A stretch of 64,000 nt of DNA. Origin: Panaeolus papilionaceus. Its lineage: Eukaryota; Basidiomycota; Agaricomycetes; Agaricales. The stretch covers positions 806,001-870,000 of the forward strand of contig JADNRZ010000011.1 of NCBI GenBank assembly GCA_015501605.1. Direction: 5' to 3'. Each line of letters opens with the position of its first letter. Within the stretch, counting starts at the first letter, position 1. Below the pieces are notes generated by a model. It did not search any database. It was not told where the DNA came from and saw nothing but the letters and a program-made list of their open reading frames with translations. The translations under genes were made by a program, and so were the position numbers. Shown here in pieces: positions 1 to 11,835 of this stretch.

Positions 1-596
1 TATACAGCCTGGCAAATTCCATGCCCGTCAACTTACAAGTCCCAGATAAGTTTGAACCAAGGCACTTTAAATCGCACAGGAAAGGCCAGCGAGTAGTACT
101 TTGAGTGCGAGGTTAAAATTGCAGAAATCCGGACCCTGTAGAGTTCAGGTGGTCTCGTAAGCGCAGAGCCGTACATCATCCAAGATGTATCATATGACGC
201 ATGACTTGAATTCGTGCCTCAGACAATGTAGGGCCATGGACGAAAATTGACGCTGAAGAACGCATACGCTGACGGTGTAGCGGCATGAAGAGCGGCAGGG
301 CGGACGGCATCAAATCGGGTATTGAAAGGTGTTCCCACGGGAGGAGTTACTAATACGCAGCACGAACGCTAATTATAAGTACTGTAAAGGGTTGCGGAAT
401 TATTGCAATTTGTGTATGTTATTAAATATATGTAACCTTCACCCCTCACAGATCTTATCAAACATCGAAACTGAATGGTGCTGAAGATGCTAACCAACCC
501 AGCGCTGCGCAAGAACTGCGTGGTAATCGGTGTCGTGAAGTACTGACGCATTTCTAGTATGTAGTTCCATTTCGGAAGGTGTCGGCGCTCATGCAG
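1..596. other. No recognisable gene
   Basis: I see no frame with a convincing start, splice sites or familiar motif here. A 60-codon reverse-strand frame at 369-551 has no support beyond being open. Confidence 0.4.
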
Positions 597-1006
597 TTAG
601 GTTACAGCGCTCAGACCGGAATTAGGTCGCAAAAAGGAGAGGACGAACAGTGAATAACCCAATTTCACTCCACTGTATCCCCCTTCATCTGAATTGGGGA
701 CGAGTATCGCCACTAGGAATTCCCCGTTTTGAATTGAATACGTTGTTCCAATTCTCAAATGAAATCTCTCCAGCGATGTCCAAGGACAGTCAATAACGAA
801 CGTTACGGTTTCTTGGTTTTGAAACAACAAATTCGGGTGAGCTTTTCGGGGTCTATACCCCACATTTCAATTCTGCCCCAGTTTTGACATGAAAACAGAA
901 AGGGGTTTCCCTCATTTTGACTGCCCTGAGTAAAAAATGGCTCACACATCCCAGCCCATCGGACATCGCGCCGATGCCCAGTATTCATTCCGCCAAAGGA
1001 GCTCAT
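597..1006 (-). other. Degenerate or unresolved reverse-strand coding trace
   Basis: Two overlapping reverse-strand frames (803-1006 and 597-863) each read like protein. The natural continuation jumps from one frame to the other around 830-850 with no usable intron between them. This could be a frameshifted remnant of a gene divergent from the tyrosinase, or a gene whose introns I failed to place. I do not recognise the product. It shares the short interval with the tyrosinase promoter. Confidence 0.25.
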
Positions 1007-1122
1007 CTGATCTTCATCACTCTGTGATAACTACCAGATAGAAATTCTTCTTTCATCGACGCTTCCATCGGACAAACGCTTCAAAAGGTCTTTGAACCTG
1101 TGGCCCTGGAATGGAGGCAAAG

Positions 1123-1129
1123 TATAAAA
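1123..1129 (+). promoter_or_regulatory. TATA box of the tyrosinase gene
   Basis: TATAAAA lies 40 bp upstream of the chosen ATG at 1169, a normal distance for a fungal core promoter with a short leader. It supports that start codon. Confidence 0.6.
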
Positions 1130-1168
1130 GCACACTCAGATCGCAGTACTTTCACTTCATACTCAACC

Positions 1169-3388
1169 ATGTCCGCAGAATTCGTTATTACTGGTGCTTC
1201 AGGCGGTGTCGCCACTCGTCTCGAGATCAACGACCTCATCCGTGATGAGAAGTTCTTCTCGCTGTATATTCAAGCGCTCCGTGAGTTCTTTCCACTCCTT
1301 TGGCATTGAGCAAACGTTCCATTCGAAGCTGATTCTAACTGTTTGATCATCCCGACAGAGGCCATGTCCAACAGCGACCAGGCCCAAACAGAGTCGTTTT
1401 TCCAAATCGGTGGCATCCATGGGCTGCCTTACGTACCATGGGCTGGTGCCACTGGTGACAGAGACCCAGATACTACTTGGGGTGGATATTGCATTCATGG
1501 TTCCACACTCTTTCCCACATGGCACCGCCCATACATGATGTTGATCGAAGTCAGTATCTCCCTGCATGGGTGTCCCGCATCCTGAACTGAACCTTTGTTA
1601 TTAGCAAATTTTGCAAAAGCATGCCCTCGAAATCGCTCAGACTTACACTGTCAATCAAGCGGCGTGGGTGGCCGCTGCCAATGCTCTCCGCCAGCCATAC
1701 TGGGACTGGGCTCGAAACGCTACTCCTCCCCCAGAGGTTATCTCTCTCACCCAAGTACCCATCACTGGACCCAATGGGACAAGGATCACCGTCAACAATC
1801 CTCTGGTTGCGTACCGTTTCCACCCGATTGACAGGTCCTTCCCTCGACCATATAGCAGCTGGCCAACTACTCTCAGACAACCGACTAGCACACGACCCGA
1901 TGCTCAGGCCAATGTCACACGCCTTCGAAGGTAAATTACTTTCTCTTGTGTGCACATCACTGTTTTAACAATGTTCAATTTTATCTTTCAGAGTCTTGCA
2001 ATCTGCACAATCGGATATTACCCAGAGCACTTACAGTATGTTGACTCGCGTCCGTACCTGGCCGGCATTCGCCAGTCATACGGTCGGGGACGGTGGAAGC
2101 TCGAGTAACAGTATCGAGGCCGTCCATGACAGTATCCACGTATATGTTGGAGGCAACGGACACATGAGTGACCCCTCCGTCGCAGGTATGTCTGCTTTAT
2201 CATCTTTAAGATGTTCATCATAGTTGATATATCTTTCTGTAGCCTTCGATCCTATCTTCTTCCTTCACCACGCAAATGTGGATAGGATGATATCTCTTTG
2301 GTCAGCAATTAACCCAGGCGTCTGGATTTCGAACGGTGATTCCCAAGATGGTAGCTTCACGCTTCCACCCGAGATACCTGTTGATGCCACGACTGGTGAG
2401 TCGCTACGCTCTTTGAAGTATAAAATGATTGGGTACTTATCGAATATGTGTGTCTCATTTCAGCCTTGACTCCATTCTGGAATGGCCCTTCTAGCTTCTG
2501 GAACTCGAGTGCTACCACTGATACCACTAAACTAGGATACACCTATCCCGAGTTCGTTGGTCTTGACCTTGGTAACACTTCTGCTGTTCGAACTGCCATA
2601 GGTCGGGCTGTCAACAGACTTTACGGTGGCGTCTTCAGTGGTTTCGAGACGGTCTCACCACAGCCTGCTGCAGAGGCAGAAAAGGCAGTTGAGGCAGAAG
2701 CAGTCGCTCCTGCTGCTGCTGCCGCACCTGAAGCTGAAGTTGCAAACCAAAAGCCGTTCGCAGCCTTTGCAGAGAGGTCCGTTCCCCGCAGTGCGCCTCG
2801 CCACAATCCGGCTTCCTCCCACCACGCCGTCGCCGCTCCCAACTGCGGTCTCTGGGATTGGACCGCCCGTGTTGAATTCAAGAAATACGAGCTCGGCACT
2901 AGTTTCTCTGTCCTCCTCTTCCTTGGTTCGGTCCCTGAGGACACGGACGAGTGGCTTGTCAGCGACAACTTTGTTGGTGGACATCACGCCTTTGTCAACT
3001 CTGCTGCCGGACATTGCGCCAATTGCCGCAATTCGAGCAACATCGTCGAAGAAGGTTTCGTCCATCTCGACAAGGCCCTCGTAGACCTATCTGGTTTGCA
3101 CTCGCTCAACCCAGATGAGGTCGTCCCATACCTTACGGAGAACCTTCAATGGAGAGTTCTGAAGGTAAGCGTAGTTGTCTGGCTCGTTGGCTGTGGCGTT
3201 TTTACTAAATTTGGTTCGAATATTAGACTGACGGCGAAATCGCGGAGCTTGAATCACTCGAAGTTTGTGTCACCGGGACACCGCTCAGCTACCCGCCTGG
3301 TGCAATGTTCCCTGTGCCGGGCGAATCTCAACGATATGACGTTATTACCCGAGGACGCACTGGTGGAAGCCGTCACCCTCCCGCTTGA
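1169..3388 (+). CDS. Tyrosinase (polyphenol oxidase), type-3 copper enzyme
   Basis: It hydroxylates monophenols and oxidises o-diphenols to quinones, feeding melanin and browning. I read seven exons: 1169-1280, 1359-1549, 1605-1930, 1992-2185, 2243-2395, 2464-3164, 3227-3388. They sum to 1,839 nt (612 aa), and every junction keeps frame with GT-AG ends. CuA ligands are His58, His84 in a Cys82-x-His84 pair (the usual Cys-His thioether site) and His93 in TWHRP. CuB is His255-x3-His259 plus the LHHANVDR motif near 283. There is no signal peptide, as in mushroom cytosolic PPOs. A Tyr-Gly motif near the end of the core is followed by an Ala/Glu-rich linker coded about 2662-2750, then a C-terminal lid domain kept on the latent enzyme until proteolysis. 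Length fits Agaricales PPOs (550-620 aa). The linker is longer and lower in complexity than I would expect. Confidence 0.95.
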
Positions 3389-4250
3389 ACGCGGTGATTC
3401 AGCAGGAAGCAGCGACGGCTTTCTGGATAGTTTTACACATCGAGTGAATATGTTGTACAATTTAAATGTGTATAAAGTATCAAAATCAAATATTATTGTC
3501 TGTATATTGAATACAAACCCTTCCTTCCGAAAATTGTTTTCAAGTAAAGCATCGACAAGCGATTGAATTGTCCGGCCCATTAACATGACGAAAACTTCGA
3601 TGCACTTCTATTGCTTCGATCAATTTTGGTGATTGGCGCCGGTGCCTTGCATTGATTTAAGGTCGTTTCTGTGTACGTTCATGGAGCATGGAGTATCAGT
3701 GAGTAATGTTCGGCGCAACAATCACACATTATGAAGAGAAATACTGTAAACTCCGCCTTGGCTGTCGAGAATGTAACTTGCCAAATACGGAGATAGTTTC
3801 AACGACCAACATGGGGCGGTGTTTTGGAACTTCGAATGGAGGTTGCAGGTCAATTCACCAGAAGGTGGTACTTTCAACTAAATGTACTTATTTCGCGGGG
3901 TTTGAAGCCCCGGACTTGATCGTACGCCCAATTTGCCTAGAAGTATTTAAAGTGTAAGTTATTGACACACATTAGTATGTCACCGGCGATTCATTCAAAA
4001 GAAGCTAATGAATGATAGGCGCATCCTCGTTCTACCTTTGTATTGAATGGCAATAGGCATCTTAACCTTTGGACGGAAGGGTCCTGTATTTGGCCAGACT
4101 ACGCTGTTTTACGCGCTGGTCCTATTCATTCACCAAGGGCGGCTCGCTATTTCGATCTGTTCCCAATAACGGTGGACGCACCCCAGAAGCCGTATAATTA
4201 TAACCTTTTATTACACTAAGCAGGTAGATCGTAGCTATGTATATTACCAG
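3389..4250. other. Intergenic, no gene seen
   Basis: This is the 3' flank of the tyrosinase and the upstream region of the M35 gene. A forward frame of 83 codons at 3706-3957 lacks splice signals or a recognisable motif and is judged spurious. Confidence 0.5.
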
Positions 4251-4257
4251 TATATAA
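4251..4257 (+). promoter_or_regulatory. TATA box of the M35 protease gene
   Basis: TATATAA lies 72 bp upstream of the ATG at 4329, consistent with a leader of about 40 nt. Confidence 0.55.
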
Positions 4258-4328
4258 GGATCTTGTCCTCGAGGTAGTAATCAGCAACTCAACGAGTACT
4301 CTACCGCACTGCTAAAGTTCAAAGCACA

Positions 4329-5160
4329 ATGTTCGCAAAGGCCACTTTCACTTTTTTCGTCGCCGCTCTTGCATCTTTACAAGGCAAGTGCATTCTCTTC
4401 TCATTGTTACAGCGCGGTCTCTAAGCTGATTGATGCAACCCTGGTTTTGCAGGCGCATTTGCTCTCACTGCGAAGATTGGCTCTGATGGCCCTCAAGCGA
4501 ACCGCCTGAAGATCGACAATGCACTTATAGAAGGTCCGCGTTGCTTATCCTCCTTATGACAAGAGCACTAAAGCAAAATGTCACCCTCGTTCCGCCGCAG
4601 CAAACGATAAATTGACCAAAATGACTGCTTTCCTCAACGGACCCAGTCCTGGTACCCAAAAGGCCTTCACCGACGCCTTTGGAACCAACGCCAATATCGC
4701 GGAAATAAAGAAAAGGGTCGCAGCAATTTACACAGGAAATATCGTGATCTACGACGCTGAAGCAAGCCCCCTTGCAACTCAGGGTGCTACGGACGTTTCT
4801 GTGACTCCGCCCAAGATATACTTTGGCAGTGTCTTTTACAGCAGCACGACTTCTATCGAAGATGCGGCGGGTACCATCATCCACGAGGCTAGTCATGCCC
4901 TCGTAGGCACTACTGATTATTTCTATCCAACTGGAAAGCCCTATTTGAAGGGTGACCCTGTCCCCGCTGACAAAGTCAAAGCAGGCGTCCTTGTCGGCTG
5001 TGAGTCTATATTTCGAACGCAGGCTGGGGCTATTCAGAAACTTATGCTTTGCCCTTGATTTCCAGATAAGGACAGCAATCTTAAGCAGCTCATTCAAATA
5101 GCATCTGCCGAGATGCACAACAATGCGGACTCTTACCGTGTGTTCGCCGACGCTTTCTGA
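4329..5160 (+). CDS. Secreted M35 aspzincin metalloprotease, lysine-specific type
   Basis: It is a zinc endopeptidase of the deuterolysin/peptidyl-Lys metallopeptidase family, probably secreted to digest protein. Exons are 4329-4383, 4453-4533, 4601-4999 and 5066-5160 (630 nt, 209 aa). Residues 1-22 form a signal peptide ending A-F-A. The zinc site is His140-Glu-Ala-Ser-His144, followed by G-T-T-Asp151, the family's third ligand. The C-terminus carries the NADSY segment seen in lysine-specific members. The first intron starts with GC (AG|GCAAGT) and is needed to keep frame: the nearby GT at 4388 leads to a stop. The second donor (GTCCGC) is weak. Family precursors usually carry a propeptide of about 150 residues; here only about 20-30 residues precede the catalytic part, so this is a short form. 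Identification rests on the motif and fold order, not on a search. Confidence 0.88.
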
Positions 5161-5666
5161 TATGGTGTTCTATAGCGCCCTTCGAAAGTCCGCCGCCGCA
5201 GGGGTATTCAGAGGAGCCTGATGTCTGTCATCCGCTTTGGTTCTCATTTTTACCGGTGTATTAGAGTCATTCAAATGTACTCACTATAGAATACATCTCA
5301 TTACATAGCAAATTGGAGTGAACGAGAGTTGCGACATTAAATATTAGTAAATGAGCTTATGGGGGATAAAAGACGATTAAAATGAGCGACGAAAGTAGAA
5401 TGAAGAATTAATTTGTCTAGATGTAACGTTGAGAAGCAATTGGGTCAAGATGAAGACCAGAGCCGGAAAAAATGGGGCTCTAGCGCGCTGAAGCATGAGG
5501 TGCAACAGCTGATAGGTGGAGGAAAGCCGCGCTAGGAGCTTCGTGTCTCTGGTTGGAAAATGTGACAGGTGGAAAGGACGGTTCTCTTGTCGCACCATTG
5601 TCAGAATCATGATCACCGGAGTCGTCTTCGACGTATTCTTCCGTCGTAACTTCCTAAGGGAGTTCG

Positions 5667-7436
5667 TCAGATATGGGAGTCCCCTGTAGAAGAGGTGCGA
5701 ACCTTGATGGTATACAATGGACCCGGTTGGTATCCTATGTAACCAGGTGTCGTAGGGCTGAGACTCCATGGCTGCTGGCTACGCGATCCAATACCAATAT
5801 GAATCTGACGCAATTCCTGGCGAACATTCAATGATGCGAGTAAAGAGTTGGCATAAACTATTCGATAAGCGTTCGTTAGTAAGTGCGAATCGTTCAGGGG
5901 AAGTCCCTTGTTGGTTTCCTTACGTTTCCCAATTATCAGGTGCAGGCCTAAAAATATCAAGTTTCGAGGCATAGCAAACCACTGTCGAGGTGTCAGTGCT
6001 CGATTTGACAGTTGAACAAGATCGGCCTTACGCATATCAGGGATGCCATAGCTACGATGCTAGAAGATCATGAGTATGGGTCAACAGAAGCAGCGCGCAG
6101 GATTACGCACCAAGGAAGCAGTCCATTCTCCAGCGTGTACAGAGTCAAGACGTCCACCATGCGCATCATTCTGTCATGACATTTAGAGTTTAGTGAAGAT
6201 ATCGTTTCCATATTGAAATGAGACTTACAACGTTGAATCACCAGGTATGTTTTCCTTGAGGGTTCGCAAGAAATAACAAAGCCAGGATGTGATCATAACA
6301 TCAACAACAGACGACAATGCAAGCCCAAGCGTAAATATCCACTACGATAACGCTCATCAGTTCAATAGTTGAAATCACAGAGCTGTACTGAAAATGCTAA
6401 CGCCGGGATAGCGTTCAGTAAACGCTGAGAAACGCCTGAGTCGAAGCCTATTGATTAGGGTTGGTCAGTTCCATCCAGTTGAATACACGCCGTTCAACTC
6501 CATGCTTACATTTCTGCTGTTGAAACTAAACACATCTTTTGAGCTGTGCGTCTGAGAACTATAGCACGACTAGCTTACCTGCTGCAGCAACGAGTCGAAA
6601 AAGAGCGAGGAAAAGCTGTGATTGACATAAGAACCTGCATTGATTTATCAACGAATATGCTTACGATAGGTCCTATAATTTTAAAGTTGCGTTTCGACGC
6701 TACAATAGAATATCAGAATACGGTTGGAATTGTCGTTGAGGTTGTCAGGGAATAATGACCTCTGAATATTTTGTATGAAAACGAACTTCGGGGCTTTAGT
6801 CCAGGCGAGTGGAAATAACGAAAATGTCGACTCACCAATGAGCAATAAATGTTTGGATCGCGGTCACGATTACGGTTAGCTTTGGTAGAGTTGTTAATTT
6901 TCCTGACGATGAACGATGGATGATGGGATACACACAGCAAGGGGCCTGTAAATTCCATCGTCAGAATGAAGGGATGGCATAGAGCAGGGACCACATACCA
7001 AGGAATGTGATTGATGTATTCATTCATGCCGAAAAATTTGATGAGATAGAAAAAGAGAGATGTAAGGATTAAGCAACTATGTATGCCGTCCAAGGCCCTG
7101 AATTTTGGAACAAATTAGCCTTCTGATCACCACAGTAATAGTGGTGAAGACTTGCCAGACGACAATCACCTATTGAAAGAAAGACGTCAATATGATTCGT
7201 AGACACGCAGCAGGCGGCGAAGAGCGACGAGAAGAGGGAATTCCTAACCATGAGCTTCATAAGTTTGGGGTCAGTTCGGAACTGTCTGAAGTATAGTACA
7301 CATTGCAAGCTAACGATGCCGCTCAACCTAAAGAGCATCAGCATCCTGAGTGAGAGACTATAATCGTCCTAACTCACCCAAAAGCGACCGACCCCCCAAA
7401 TAATAACGCGCCATACGTCTTCAACATGTCCTCCAT
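5667..7436 (-). CDS. DUF6534-type seven-helix membrane protein
   Basis: This is an uncharacterised integral membrane family expanded in Agaricomycetes. The first exon (7436-7378) encodes about 20 residues ending in a helix start. After an intron come an LSGIVSLQCVLYF segment and YFRQF (near 7250-7310), typical of helix 2. Later exons contain the family's signature phrases in order: a VVDVMITSWLCYFLR helix (about 6260-6320), MVDVLTLYTLENGLL (about 6120-6160), a SIVAMASLIC helix (about 6040), WFAMPRNLIFLGL (about 5930-5980), and YANSLLASLNVRQELR (about 5820-5860). A polar tail then ends at the stop at 5667. Exon edges in the middle (6500-7180) are not resolved, and I cannot exclude damage there. 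Seven or so introns of 50-70 nt are expected. The family call is from remembered sequence pattern. Confidence 0.75.
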
Positions 7437-8291
7437 TGCCAATGTTGTACTTGTGATCATCTTATCGCAGGTGTGGTCGTATTAGGTTGTATACTGCTAT
7501 GTAATTCCTTCGCTGTTAACGGCTAACCGACATTCAGAAGACACGAGGCTGGTGGTATAAAAAACAGAGAGACAAGTTGAAAGATGGGAGCGAGGGGGGA
7601 GGCGTTGCTGAGGAGAGGTAAGTAGGGGATTTAAAGAGCGGCTCGGGCAAGCTATAAATATGACTTATATTAATTTCTATCCTTCTCCCCGAATCAATCA
7701 ACACACAGCGGATAAGAAGAGGTCAAAAGCTCAGGCGGCATGGCAATGGACCCCATTTGTCCGGGTCCTGAAATACTGACTTCCACACCATTTGCGCCAC
7801 AAGAATATGGACCAAAATTGGGTGGAACCTAGATTCCAGCCATCTTGTCTCTTGACCATCGGGACCCGCATGCAATTTGCCTGCGCGCGTGAGGCAGCGG
7901 AGCGAGTCTCGTTCAAACCAAAATAGACATCGCAAGCTTTAAAAACTGGAGCCCACACACCTCACGTTCCGCTGGAATGTCGTCTGTCTGAAAAACGACG
8001 TTTCCTTTCCTCGTTAGCATTAGAACGCTGGGTGAAAGTACCCGTTACTCGAGAGACGCCGTGCTAACCCCGATAGACATTGCATCCATCAGTCATCCGT
8101 CAGTGTCAGTTTAGGATATTCCGAGATATATTACATGATTTTGGGTGCTGAGAGACCGTTTTAAGCGTGGTTTCTGACAAGGGGCAACATATCTTTCTTT
8201 TAAGGTTTGTCAAAATGAGTTTAGAGAACAATGAACAATAATGCTGAATTACCCGCACCTGCACATAATTATTGTGCCACAGAAAACCACC
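7437..8291. other. Intergenic, no gene seen
   Basis: Sequence between the DUF6534 gene and the hAT-like element. Two overlapping reverse frames (7723-7958) have no start context, introns or motif that I can support. Confidence 0.4.
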
Positions 8292-8299
8292 GTTCCACC

Positions 8300-10119
8300 C
8301 AGTGTTGTTCTGGTCGCCGACCTTTGGTCTGGGTCGAGTCGGAGACTGAAACGACTGGACCAAGACCTCAACCCATTATGGAAAGAAGGTCGGCGACTGT
8401 GCTTACTGCACGTGACCCGGTAGTTGGACGGACCAGGTAGTTGGACACTTGAGTTCTAGAGCATCAACGGGGCCACCTTTTCACTTCTTTTTTCATATAA
8501 ACGTTCATACACATATTCTGAATGTGTTTACAAATTTTCGAAGGAATAGCTTGAAATTAGCATCCGATACAGCCACAACAACTGAGCTGCAGCATCAGTG
8601 TGCATGAATTCCTAATGGAGTAACACAATCACTCCTCATCCAGTGTTGTCTGTGGGTCGAAAATGTCCTCAAGTCTTAATTCTTTTTTTCAGAAAGATTC
8701 TTGAAGATATGATGTATTATTTCAGGACACAATCAAAATATTTCTATCATTTCACACTTCAAAAAAAATGTTGACATTTCATTTATCCATGTTGCAACAT
8801 ATAGTATGATCAATTTGTTTATGGTGCTCTACACAATTATCCATGAAGCTGTGGGCAGAAACACGAATACAGTATTTTAAATGGATATTGAAAAAGACAT
8901 AAACATGGCCAAAATAATTTTTGGGATTTTATTTGACCACATATCGTGCATATTTGACAAAAGACCTCTTTTTGACATGGCTGTAAAGTTGAACGACTAC
9001 CTTTATGTTGTGCAGACCCCTGATGAAGATACATAGCCAGCTCAATACTAGTGAAATAGAGGATAATAATGCAATTTTTTTTGTGCTTTTAGTCGCAGTA
9101 TTCGACAAGCAATGTGGCCTTTATTGTTGTCAGTTGCCAGTGCCAAAGGCTGATTACAACATATCTTATCGAAAATCCTTTTTTGGTTAGTGATGTAATT
9201 GTAATGTAAGGGTGTCCAACTTCCCAGTTTGGACAGGTTTCACGGGTCTGCTCAGTAAAATATTCATAGCTCATCAGTAAGATGGCAAAGAATCGTGAAA
9301 TTCAGGTTTTGAGTACTCAACATATCTCTCATTTACAAAATATAACTGATTTTGCAGTTATTTTAATTTTACTTTCGGAATAACCAACTTATGCTCTGCC
9401 GTCCAACTTGTGGGTCACGTGCAGTACATAGTTGCGACTTTCCCACAATATATGAGGCACGTGTATCCAGGTGTATCCCAGCCTTTCGTTGATTACTGGG
9501 GGCAAGGGTGAATACAGGGCATCGCCTCGAAGCCCTGAGTCAATGAATTTGTCTTGGTCATCTGTCCTTTGTAACCTCACGTCAAGGCATATATCATTCC
9601 TGGCTGAATTGAAGACTTAGATGGCAGCCTCTTTCCAAATTCGAACACCACAGACCCTGACACACATGATAAATATACCATTCCCCCACTCTTTGATGTA
9701 GTATTGACTGGCCGCGCCTGGGTAATCTTCCAGCAAGGTAGAGCATCATGAAGTGTTGAAGGTGAAATGGCTTTGTATAGTTTACTGGAATTGGACACGG
9801 AGGGAAATGTTGATAATGACTTAGTAGGTGATTCACTAAACATATCTTAACTACTTCATCAGCAGACCCTGGTATACTTAGTAGTCTTTAATTATTTCAA
9901 ATTATTTCAATTGCTGCACCTATGTAGCCGTATCAAAACATATGTAATGTTATCAAACAGTAAAAAACCACTCAGGGGACTGAGCCGAGATCATGTGAGA
10001 ATGGCAATGGCTGATGGGAAAGTCGTGAAAGGTCGCCAATAGTCGTCTTAGTCGGATAACGACTGATATGACAGAGACATGCGACTTATCCGACTTAGTC
10101 GGCGACCCGAACAACACTG
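8300..10119. mobile_element. hAT-like DNA transposon, 1,820 bp, non-autonomous or decayed
   Basis: The ends are inverted repeats beginning CAGTGTTGTTCKGGTCGCC. They are flanked by a perfect 8-bp direct repeat GTTCCACC (8292-8299 and 10120-10127). An 8-bp duplication and a CAGTG terminus are standard for the hAT superfamily. Subterminal sequences on both sides are rich in GTCGG/CCGAC words, possible transposase-binding sites. Inside are several reverse-strand frames of 60-90 codons (8837-9843), but I recognise no hAT catalytic core or dimerisation domain, so the element probably depends on a transposase in trans or is a decayed copy. Superfamily assignment is by termini and duplication length only. 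Confidence 0.8.
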
Positions 10120-10127
10120 GTTCCACC

Positions 10128-11835
10128 TGAAGCCGACCAAGTGGATGCTGCCCTTGGTCTGCTGAATTTTCGAGTCGACGATTGCAACCCAGCCACGACG
10201 AATAAGGCCCGCGGATTTTCTATTTTGTACTTGTCTATATTCACTGACATTCTCGTACCAATGTTTCAAGAATATCAGTATTCAGCAAGCAAGCAGCGGG
10301 TATGGAGTGTTCAAGGGGGACGAGAGGGGTCATCCAAGTTCGTCAGAGGACTCGGAAAGATGCGAAAATTTGAAGCGGATTCTTTAAATTAAGTCGGAGA
10401 TCAAACCTTGCACTACGTCGGAGCCACGCTTAGTTTCACTTCACCTCTTGGCCCTAACCAATGTTAAATCTCTACCGACCACCTCTGAGGCCAGTGTGCT
10501 CTAAGGCCCTGAATCTAGAGCTTCTGGTGTAGAATTCCGAGAAATTCTGAAGTACAGGCGTTCTAACCTGCTCATAACTCAGGGGTCCCGAAATACGAAG
10601 AACATAATGCCCGCTTGGGTCCCCTGTCAAGATATAACGTTCCATTTTCTGCTCCCGTTGTTGTAGTTCTTTCCAAAGGATTTAAAAGTTCTCCGCGATT
10701 CAATCCTTAGCTTTTCCTCATGAGTCGGCCTATGTATGTAATTGTCTGCGAGCGCTCTTAGGTTGTTGAATTGACGTAGTTCCACACACCATCAAAAAAG
10801 GTCATGGAACAATGCAGTCGCACCTTCGCCAGGATAGAACCTGAATATTTGAATACGTGAGCAAAGTCAATATTTCATGGTCAATGCATCCTTCCCTTCA
10901 TCGAGTATCAACTTGGTCGTAGTCGTAACCACTCAACATATCGCCCTAGGCCTACAGGCCGCATTTCTCGAACTATGGTTCATCCACAACCCGCACCACG
11001 AACTGGACTCTACATCCGCGTCTCCGTCAGCGGTACGCACATCTTCTTCGAAGTCTCCACCACCACCCGCTCCAGGCCACCCCACCCCCCACTCAACGCC
11101 CTCATCATAGGCTCAAGGTCATAAAACTCCCTCGAAATGCGTGTACACTCTGGCTCACGCAGGTTAGGTTCGCTGTAGGCTGCAATGTATTGACCCTAAC
11201 CATAGAAGCACTTCGCGAGGGTGTCACAAAGGGTCCTATCATGGGTTTGAGCCCTCTCGAATGGATTTGGAGGACGCTGGAGGAACTTGTGCTGAATGAT
11301 TTATTGAGAGATGATACGGGGTTTCTTACATACAGAGTCACAGCAATGCTCAAGGATTGGAGCTGGCTTATTAATAGTAAGTAGTGGGAATGCGACATGG
11401 GCCAGTTATCGTTTTGGTAGTGAATTTTAGATCCGAGCCATTGATCCAATTATCAATAAACCGGGGCACGCTGACAATTATGCTCTGCTTGAACTTCAAT
11501 TCTCAGGCTTAGCTGTATAACCCCCTGGGAGCTTTCATATTCTTGCTTGGACTCTCTCACTGTCGTCTTAGTAGCTCTCGCTCTCGTATTGACTTATTTG
11601 CCGTTCTTTTCTTCCATATATATTACGTTTTAACCACATGCACCGAGCAGCTTCCTTCCCTTGATGGCGCCATTCAACTATCTGCCCTATCTCACATGTA
11701 CACAGACTGCATTGAAGTCAACCAACGAATAGCAATGTGTACATGCGCTTGAAGTACAAATCAATCATAGTTACGATGTAGTATAAAAGGCATCAAATCC
11801 AATCCTTCCGTCTCTTGAACCGCAAACCCTCTATC
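10128..11835. other. Unassigned region with a possible small forward gene near 10.9-11.4 kb
   Basis: Forward frames at 10877-11110 and 11190-11384 could be exons of one gene: the second reads as a helical, non-low-complexity segment ending WSWLIN before a GTAAGT donor at about 11375. I could not join them with a phase-consistent intron and do not recognise the product. The rest (10128-10870, 11450-11835) shows nothing I can support. Confidence 0.25.

Noticed and set aside
2626..3084. Long alternative frames over the tyrosinase C-terminal exon
   Set aside because: They overlap a phase-consistent exon with homologous protein; the composition is a reflection of Ala/Glu-rich codons.
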